This document shows, piece after piece, positions 21,117 to 26,858 of a stretch of DNA of 26,858 nt. The first letter of the stretch is position 1, and every line of letters begins with the position of its first letter. The translations under genes and the position numbers were made by a program. The stretch covers positions 1-26,858 of the forward strand of contig CAZKBI010000016.1 of NCBI GenBank assembly GCA_964551195.1, given 5' to 3'. Source of the stretch: CAYZPB01 sp964551195. Its GTDB lineage: Bacteria; Bacillota; Bacilli; Tepidibacillales; Tepidibacillaceae. The notes under the pieces were generated by a model, which saw nothing but the letters and a program-made list of their open reading frames with translations, was not told where the DNA came from and searched no databases.

Positions 21117-23633
21117 TCAGAATGTTTCATCAAGGTGGTGCCCAAACTGTAATATCTGAATTTTATCGTTTAAAATCTTTACAAGCACCGCGCCGTGCAG
21201 ATCTGTTCGCCAGATACTTACCTCATTCGACACAAGTCGATCTAGTACCTCCGCCGCAGGATGCTCATAACGATTATTTAGACCTACAGATATTATAGCA
21301 TTATTTGGTTCTAGTGCGGCAAGCCATTTTTCTGTTGTTGATGTCCGACTTCCGTGATGTCCAACTTTGAGAATATCAACAGCAGGGAGCTGATATTTGG
21401 CTAAGATTAGTTCCTCTCCTGCTCGTTCAATATCGGCAGCGAAAAATACTTTGCTATTATTCAGTTCCGCCAGGACCGCATAACTGTGGTCATTAGCAGT
21501 TGTTGAGTAAGGAATCACGGCCGGAAGTAGCGTGAAATGACTGCTTTTATCTACTCTGAAACTTATAGCCTCTTCGACTCGATGGACGGGGATTTGTTTA
21601 GCTGCAAGAGCCACTGCGAGTTGCTCTCCTAGTTCAGTCAGTGGAAAGGTTGCCGGAACAATAAACATCCCTATTTCAATTCGTTCCAATACTGCAAAAA
21701 ATCCTTTCAAGTGGTCCGCATCTTCATGACTGAGTAGCGCATAATCTAATCGTTTCAAACCCTGATACCGTAAAAATGGCCAGACAATTCCCTGCCCAAC
21801 TTCAAAAGGATTTTCCCGCAGCCGCCAACTCTCCTTGGGAAAATCGGGTATGCCACCACTATCGATCAGTAAGGTTCGATTAGTAGAAGTTTGGATAAAT
21901 GAACTATCACCCTGTCCAACATCGATAAAGGTTATGTTGACTGGGTTCGGGAGCAAGGCAAGAATAATTAGTAGGAGTGCCAGTGCTGCGGCTATAGTTT
22001 TTTCTGCGCGGAAAAAGAGACGTTTTTGCCGGAAACTAATAAATGACTTCCTAACTTGCTCACGAAAAATTAGCCAGACTAGAGCAATATAAAGAAGCAA
22101 TACGAGAAAGCCAGAAGAAATGTTGCCGTAAAGATGGAGACCGGTCAGGCCTGCGCTCCACTCAGTAAATTGGAATAGCAGCTGCAGGAGAAAGGACATT
22201 ATTTCTGAGGGAAAGAAAGCGAGTGATATCTTCATTGTTCCCAGAGCAAGAATCAATAAAGCAAAGGGTAGGATTAGCGAACTAAATATAGGTACAATCA
22301 AGATATTCGCGAACCAGGAAACTAACGAATATTGGTGAAAATTGTAGAAAATTATCGGAAAAGAGGCGAGCTGCGTTGTTGCTACCAGCGCCAGTGCACT
22401 AATTAGCTTTGATTGCCAAGGGGCTTTTGGATTCAACCGATTTTTCATTCTTTGATCAACTTCAGGAAAGGCAAACAGTATAAAGAAGGTGATCGTGAAG
22501 GATAGCTGAAAACCGACATTATAAATCCAGAGCGGATTATAAAGTGTCATTGCCAAGAGCGCAAGACCAATCGTTTGCAGCGAGACGACTCTGTTGTGAA
22601 AAATAATCCCATAGAGCATTAACAGGCTCATAATTGTTGCCCGCACAACCGATGGCCGTAGTCCAATCAGTATTAAATAAACAACCAACACTAGCATCAC
22701 GGTTGCTGCGGCATTCTCGCGGGTCATCCGCAGGCGCAACAAAATCCCAAATAACAAAAAAGTAATAATCGACAAGTGTAATCCGGAAATCGCCAGAATA
22801 TGACTTAGACCCGTAATGGCGAAGCTCTCTCTTAACTCCGCAGGTATATCTCCAGATTCGCCGAGCAGAATCGATTTTAAGAAGCCAGCTTCGGCTTTAG
22901 TGAATAATTCCTCAAAAGTATTATTAAGCGCTGCCCGAGCAAGGTTCAAACGGTAGTCAGCAGCAGAGGTTGCGGAGAGTGAAACTTTTTCGATCCCACT
23001 TACAACTATTTTGTGGTAGACGTGTTCGCGCGCAAGATATTTCTGATAATCAAATTGGCCGGGATTGTTTGAGAGATTAATTTCAGTGAAGGCTCCATTG
23101 AGCATGATGCCCATCCCACGCTCCCACTCAGCTACAATTTCCACCTCAGACTCCTCTTGCAAATAAAGGTGCACGAGCACTCGCTCCTTAGTCGCGAGTT
23201 CCTGCTCCCCACCCACAGCCCAGTTCGCGCCCACTGGCCGCATCATAAACTTCAGCAAGTCTCCATCTCGCACCGGCTCTTTGTCAATATAGCCGCGCAG
23301 CTCCACCTCCACGCCAACCAACGAATCCCCGCCTACGGCACCTGCGTCAATCGCCCCAATGGCCGCGCCCTGCTCGTGCAATACCGACTTGTGCGTAAGG
23401 TTATATTGCTGATCGCGCGCAAGACCCAACAATAGAAATCCGCACAATAATAGAATCAACCAGCGTCGGGAGTGCGCGCAAAACAGGCGGTAGGAGCCGG
23501 CGACGAGCGCCGCTCCTATCACAAATGCAGGCACGGCTATCAGCCATGCCTGCATCATCCATTCTCCAAATATTAAACCGATTAACCATGCGATTGCTAT
23601 AAATAATAGCGGATATCTGCGTATTATCTCCAT
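21117..23633 (-). CDS. comEC: ComEC/Rec2 DNA-uptake channel with C-terminal MBL domain
   Basis: 838 residues, full length. ComEC carries single-stranded DNA across the membrane during natural transformation. Two N-terminal membrane segments (about 8-50) are followed by an OB-fold-like outer region (about 75-235), then the competence multi-helix domain from about 245 to 520 (SILLGESGDIPAELRESF and LAISGLHLSII are diagnostic). The metallo-beta-lactamase-fold domain begins FIDVGQGDSS at 569 and has HEDADH at 636-641 and GHHGS with His759/His760, so the nuclease-type metal ligands are present. The start has no good ribosome site; TATAAT lies only 5 bases upstream, so the start is uncertain, although the N-terminus matches the family. 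The coding region at about 23150-23550 is visibly more GC-rich than its surroundings. No other com genes are in the window. Confidence 0.94.
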   Translation of the reverse strand: MEIIRRYPLLFIAIAWLIGLIFGEWMMQAWLIAVPAFVIGAALVAGSYRLFCAHSRRWLILLLCGFLLLGLARDQQYNLTHKSVLHEQGAAIGAIDAGAVGGDSLVGVEVELRGYIDKEPVRDGDLLKFMMRPVGANWAVGGEQELATKERVLVHLYLQEESEVEIVAEWERGMGIMLNGAFTEINLSNNPGQFDYQKYLAREHVYHKIVVSGIEKVSLSATSAADYRLNLARAALNNTFEELFTKAEAGFLKSILLGESGDIPAELRESFAITGLSHILAISGLHLSIITFLLFGILLRLRMTRENAAATVMLVLVVYLILIGLRPSVVRATIMSLLMLYGIIFHNRVVSLQTIGLALLAMTLYNPLWIYNVGFQLSFTITFFILFAFPEVDQRMKNRLNPKAPWQSKLISALALVATTQLASFPIIFYNFHQYSLVSWFANILIVPIFSSLILPFALLILALGTMKISLAFFPSEIMSFLLQLLFQFTEWSAGLTGLHLYGNISSGFLVLLLYIALVWLIFREQVRKSFISFRQKRLFFRAEKTIAAALALLLIILALLPNPVNITFIDVGQGDSSFIQTSTNRTLLIDSGGIPDFPKESWRLRENPFEVGQGIVWPFLRYQGLKRLDYALLSHEDADHLKGFFAVLERIEIGMFIVPATFPLTELGEQLAVALAAKQIPVHRVEEAISFRVDKSSHFTLLPAVIPYSTTANDHSYAVLAELNNSKVFFAADIERAGEELILAKYQLPAVDILKVGHHGSRTSTTEKWLAALEPNNAIISVGLNNRYEHPAAEVLDRLVSNEVSIWRTDLHGAVLVKILNDKIQILQFGHHLDETF

Positions 23634-23683
23634 ACCATTATATTCACATCTGCATAGTTATATCCTTTATTCTATCCTAACAA

Positions 23684-24574
23684 CTACTCCCCATTTTTAA
23701 GCGTCACAACCACCATCTCCGGTCGATTAAAAACTCGGATATGCACTGTATGATTCCCCAGCCCTCGACTAATAATCATTGTCGAACCATCTTTTTCAAA
23801 GCGACCTGCATCGTATTCCGGAAAGAAACTGCCCAGATCTGTTGAAATTAAACCACCTACAAATGGTATTCTAATTATACCGCCATGGGTATGCCCAACT
23901 AGTATCAGGTCAGCTCCCCAATTCACAAAGTCAGTAAATACATCAGGCGTATGATTTAGCAAAATATTTACTTCTTCTGAAGAGGGCTCCTCTAAACGAT
24001 TACCAATGAACATCTCACCACTTGACTTATCCTTCAAACCATAGATATTGATTGAAGCCTCGCCCCGCATAACCTTTGTCTTCTCATCATTTAGTACGAT
24101 TACACCGAAGTCCGCGAGTCGCTGTTCATAGGCCACTTTAGTACCTGTAATTCCATACTTACTACTGTCGGTATAGTATTTGGCTTCCTCATGCCCGCCC
24201 GTAATATAATAGATTGGATAATGACCATCCAATTCTCTTAATAATGTTATTAATACTTCACCGTCATCATCACGATTATTCGTTCGCATATCACCAGTCA
24301 TCACGATAATATCAGGGTCAATTCCCTTAATTTTTCTAACCAAAAACTTGCTATCTTTACCAAAAGATTTGCTATGTAAGTCCGACAGATGTAGTATTCG
24401 GAAATCTTCGAACTCAGCGGGCAACTTACTCAGGTAAATATCCTCATCCGTCACTTGAAGCCAGTTTAGTTGCACAAAAAGAAACAGTATAATTGCCGCT
24501 ATTATTACTAACAGTAAATAAAATTTATTCCGCCCCTTTTTGCTGGTCCGCGCCTTGGTCTGTGCTGTGCTCAT
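23684..24574 (-). CDS. Membrane-anchored metallophosphoesterase (YkuE-like) with altered GNHE motif
   Basis: 296 residues. A basic N-terminus and one transmembrane segment at 18-38 are followed by a calcineurin-type phosphoesterase domain. Metal-site residues seen: Asp65 and His67 in SDLHS, Asp95 in TGDM, His128, His208 in LLNHTP, and His228/His230 in VGHTHGG. The usual GNHE reads GGHE (126-129), so the bridging metal ligand Asn is replaced by Gly (codon GGG). Relatives act on UDP-sugar lipids or other phosphoesters outside the membrane. The start overlaps the preceding M50 gene by 50 bases, and GGAAAGGA lies about 9 bases before the ATG. It is probably cotranscribed with the M50 gene. Activity may be reduced or metal use changed. 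Confidence 0.88.
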   Translation of the reverse strand: MSTAQTKARTSKKGRNKFYLLLVIIAAIILFLFVQLNWLQVTDEDIYLSKLPAEFEDFRILHLSDLHSKSFGKDSKFLVRKIKGIDPDIIVMTGDMRTNNRDDDGEVLITLLRELDGHYPIYYITGGHEEAKYYTDSSKYGITGTKVAYEQRLADFGVIVLNDEKTKVMRGEASINIYGLKDKSSGEMFIGNRLEEPSSEEVNILLNHTPDVFTDFVNWGADLILVGHTHGGIIRIPFVGGLISTDLGSFFPEYDAGRFEKDGSTMIISRGLGNHTVHIRVFNRPEMVVVTLKNGE

Positions 24575-25661
24575 TTTTATCTATCCTTTCCATCACCCAG
24601 TCTGCAAGCATTAGCTCCATATCGGTCTCGCCCTTATTAGGATAATTATCATACATTTTTCTAAGTAGATTATACTGGTCCTCAGCTTTTGAACGGTCCA
24701 TATTATAAAAAGCCTCATAAGCTAACATCAGCCGAGTCTTGTTCATCATAAACTTCGACTGTTTAATATATTTCTGTAATGTCTTCGTATAAAGTCGATC
24801 AATTAACTCCTTATCATTATCACCAATTAATTCCAGGAAAATTCGCTCACTATTAATCTCGTAAACATATAGTGGCAATAATTTATTAAAATAGGGCACT
24901 AAGGATTCCAGAACTGCTCGCGCATTAGCGAAATCCTGATTATCCAAATACCAATTATGCTCCATTAATTTAATACCAGTATTAAGCGGGTTACTAAGAT
25001 CAGCATCCGCATCTAGTTTGAAGAGCTTATGATCCAGATCCTTTATTCGCATACCCGCAGATTGCAGCCCATTGACTCTTAATTGTAGATAGAAACCTTC
25101 TCTCGCGCTTGGATCCTTATTGAGCGATAGTATATTTGAAGCGTCATTGGCAATGCCACCAATTTTGAGTGGTATGCCGTTAGTTAATACGCCTATTACC
25201 CCGGCAATAATAAAGAGGACTAGTAAAGCCCATACACCAGCGCTTAAATCCTCCACAAATATGATAGGCAAAAGTGCAAGAATAGATAAAATGAAATTGA
25301 ATAGCACTCCGCCCAGATTATAGATTACATAAGGATATTTTCCGTTTTTCTGTTCCGGCGGCATCATCAAGCACTGCCCACCCGTTCCAGGTATATTATA
25401 TTTTTTTAATCGGAACTTCCCGTCATCTTTGACCACTGTAAGTGAACCCACTCGGAAAGAGACGAAAGTATAGCCAGATGCCAAACCGAAGACCAGATGA
25501 CCCAATTCATGCAGTACAATCTGAACGAGGTAGGCAAGAATTAGTAGGCTAAATAGCACTGTAAAGAGGAGCAAGCCAGTAAATACATTATCTGTCCATG
25601 CATAATAAGCAAAAAGCTCGCCTGATATTACTGCAAGCACTAAGCCTAGCAAAACAAATAC
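24525..25661 (-). CDS. M50 (site-2-protease-like) membrane metallopeptidase, N-terminus lost in gap
   Basis: About 378 residues are visible after the gap. The first visible part is hydrophobic (VFVLLGLVLAVISGELFAYY), then a second helix with HELGH (coded by 25497-25511), the zinc site with its catalytic Glu. NGIPLKIGGIANDASNI supplies the distal Asp ligand expected in M50 enzymes. Two more hydrophobic stretches lie between these motifs. After about residue 180 the protein is soluble and helical with TPR-like spacing (ANARAVLESLVPYF, AYEAFYNMDRSKAEDQYNLLRKMY), ending in an acidic tail. Site-2 proteases cut within membranes, often releasing sigma factors; whether this one acts on the nearby anti-sigma factor is untested. 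The reading frame runs through the gap into the permease only because 100 N keeps frame. Confidence 0.85.
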   Translation of the reverse strand, partial: VFVLLGLVLAVISGELFAYYAWTDNVFTGLLLFTVLFSLLILAYLVQIVLHELGHLVFGLASGYTFVSFRVGSLTVVKDDGKFRLKKYNIPGTGGQCLMMPPEQKNGKYPYVIYNLGGVLFNFILSILALLPIIFVEDLSAGVWALLVLFIIAGVIGVLTNGIPLKIGGIANDASNILSLNKDPSAREGFYLQLRVNGLQSAGMRIKDLDHKLFKLDADADLSNPLNTGIKLMEHNWYLDNQDFANARAVLESLVPYFNKLLPLYVYEINSERIFLELIGDNDKELIDRLYTKTLQKYIKQSKFMMNKTRLMLAYEAFYNMDRSKAEDQYNLLRKMYDNYPNKGETDMELMLADWVMERIDKNEHSTDQGADQQKGAE

Positions 25662-25761
25662 NNNNNNNNNNNNNNNNNNNNNNNNNNNNNNNNNNNNNNN
25701 NNNNNNNNNNNNNNNNNNNNNNNNNNNNNNNNNNNNNNNNNNNNNNNNNNNNNNNNNNNNN
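25662..25761. other. Assembly gap of 100 N between permease and M50 coding sequence
   Basis: Exactly 100 N of unknown true length. The permease is missing its C-terminus and the M50 protein its N-terminus, so the real gap should be several hundred bases and hold a stop and a start codon. Confidence 0.95.
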
Positions 25762-26858
25762 AGTTTAGGCAACCAACCGGTAAGAAAGACTGCTATACCA
25801 AGCATCACTAGAATCGCCGGAAGGTAAACAAAAGCAGCTTGTAAAAGTACACCGAGCGAGATTGGATCATCCATGACCATAATCGCGCTAGACCAGAGAC
25901 CAAGTACTGAAACAAGGAGCATAACCGGCGCTGACACAAGAGCTATAATCGTGTAGCTGCCAAGTATCGTGTTTCTCGATACTGCGCGAGCGTGTAAGTG
26001 TTCCGTCCTATTCTGTCTTTCTTCCGATCTAAGCTTTAAGATAAACATCAGAACAGGAATTGCGACCATGATACTCTGAATAGTTATTATCAGCGACATA
26101 AATTGCTCTGTCATCGTGTAGCCAGCTGCATCAGGAATCATCTGTTGAATCATATCACTAGAGCTAATAAAACCTTCTAAATCTCCTAGAATCGATCCAT
26201 AAGAGGCTCCCAGAACAAACATAGCAACCAACCAAGCAATGATTGGGGTACGTAGCAATCTAAAGGCTAGACCCAGCGGCGATAAGAGTGAGCGTGAAGC
26301 TTCGCTTTTGCCAGGCCTAGTAGCGATAAAGCCAGCACCTAAATCACGAATAGAATTTAAATATAAGGCAATTCCAAAAAGTATTATCGATATTCCAATA
26401 GTAGTCCAAATCGGCCACCAATAATTATTTACCATAGTCTCAGTTCTTAAAATCAAACCAAAGGGATTAATTAGTGATAGAATTTCGTTCCCGACATCAC
26501 CAATCCCTCTTAATATGTAGGCCATAATTAGAATAGCGAAGGAAAAACCAATTGTTCCACGAGTGTTCGAGGTAAGCTGAGCAATAAGTGCGGTCATTAC
26601 TGCAAAAAATATCCCAACAGCTCCAACGCTCGCGCCATAGATTAGCGAACCGACTAAATTCATCGACTCAATACCTAAAGCAGATATCCCGAAGCCGACT
26701 GCTAAGGCAAGAACTATATTTACCAATGTCATTACGATGATCACTGCACCTAAAGTAGCTAAGGGCCCAACTGGAAGTGAACGAATCATCTCTATTCGTC
26801 CCTCCTCCTCATCCTCACGGGTATGCCTGGTAGTCAACAAAATGTTCATTATTCCAGC
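25762..26858 (-). CDS. ABC-2 exporter permease, 'exporter of polyketide antibiotics' type, partial at both ends
   Basis: About 365 residues are visible. The frame is open through the window edge (Ala-Gly-Ile precede the Met at 26849), so that Met is internal and the gene begins outside. The motif TTRHTREDEEEGRIEMIRS matches the cytoplasmic loop of COG3559 permeases (TnrB3-like), which have about twelve helices in two ABC-2 halves. At least eight hydrophobic segments follow, including a second-half loop with SEERQNRTEHLHARAVSR, the counterpart of the first loop. The C-terminus is lost in the gap. The partner ATPase would be expected upstream, outside the window. Substrate unknown; export of toxic or hydrophobic compounds is usual for the group. 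Confidence 0.83.

Noticed and set aside
24525..26849. Single 774-residue ABC permease/M50 protease fusion
   Set aside because: The frame crosses 100 N of unknown length; both halves are truncated members of unrelated families, so two genes are far likelier.

Overview
The window reads as a piece of a low-GC, probably anaerobic Gram-positive (Clostridia-like) genome. The evidence is AT-rich DNA, strong AAGGAGG-type ribosome sites, a lipoprotein signal, a VanY-type peptidase, a DUF188 protein, a comEC/holA neighbourhood, and an ORP/NifX-MinD iron-sulfur cluster typical of strict anaerobes. The species cannot be named from the sequence. Nearly everything is on the minus strand; the one plus-strand gene is at 16412-17296. 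Two runs of exactly 100 N (4517-4616, 25662-25761) look like scaffold gaps of unknown true size, and each interrupts coding sequence. No rRNA, tRNA, CRISPR array, insertion sequence or integrase was seen. No gene-free stretch exceeds about 230 bases.

Layout, in window coordinates. (1) 47-2888: a five-gene operon, read right to left: a small Gly/Arg-rich DUF5320-like protein, an ORP/NifX-family protein, two MinD-type ATPases each with two 4Fe-4S motifs, and a second ORP/NifX-family protein. It has a near-consensus sigma-A promoter flanked by a perfect 19-bp inverted repeat. (2) 3152-5275: a small His/Cys-tailed protein overlapping a large DUF2779 protein that appears to carry two nuclease folds (Cas4-like and DEDD-like), split by the first gap. 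(3) 5339-7054: an UbiB/AarF-type atypical kinase. (4) 7154-12221: a secreted protein of unknown function, then an ABC exporter, sensor kinase and response regulator in tight succession, then a DUF188 protein. (5) 12414-17296: envelope genes: an NfrB-like glycosyltransferase with a degenerate MshEN region, a small membrane protein, and a divergent pair made of a VanY-like carboxypeptidase and a permuted papain-fold hydrolase. (6) 17436-18713: a lipoprotein and a six-helix membrane protein, both unknown. (7) 18759-23633: holA, an anti-sigma factor, an ECF sigma factor and comEC. (8) 23684-26858: a membrane-anchored metallophosphoesterase, a truncated M50 protease and a truncated ABC-2 permease. 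The last two are joined only artificially through the second gap.

The genes fit several functional themes. The first operon probably assembles or carries a metal-sulfur cluster and may be controlled at the inverted repeat. The ABC/two-component set looks like an envelope-stress or peptide-detoxification module. The middle block acts on cell wall and surface polysaccharide. The sigma/anti-sigma pair sits inside the comEC-holA neighbourhood. I did not find a clearly new multi-gene system. The strongest candidates for something undescribed are the dual-nuclease gene with its small overlapping partner, the operator-like repeat, and the glycosyltransferase whose c-di-GMP motif has lost its signature end residues.
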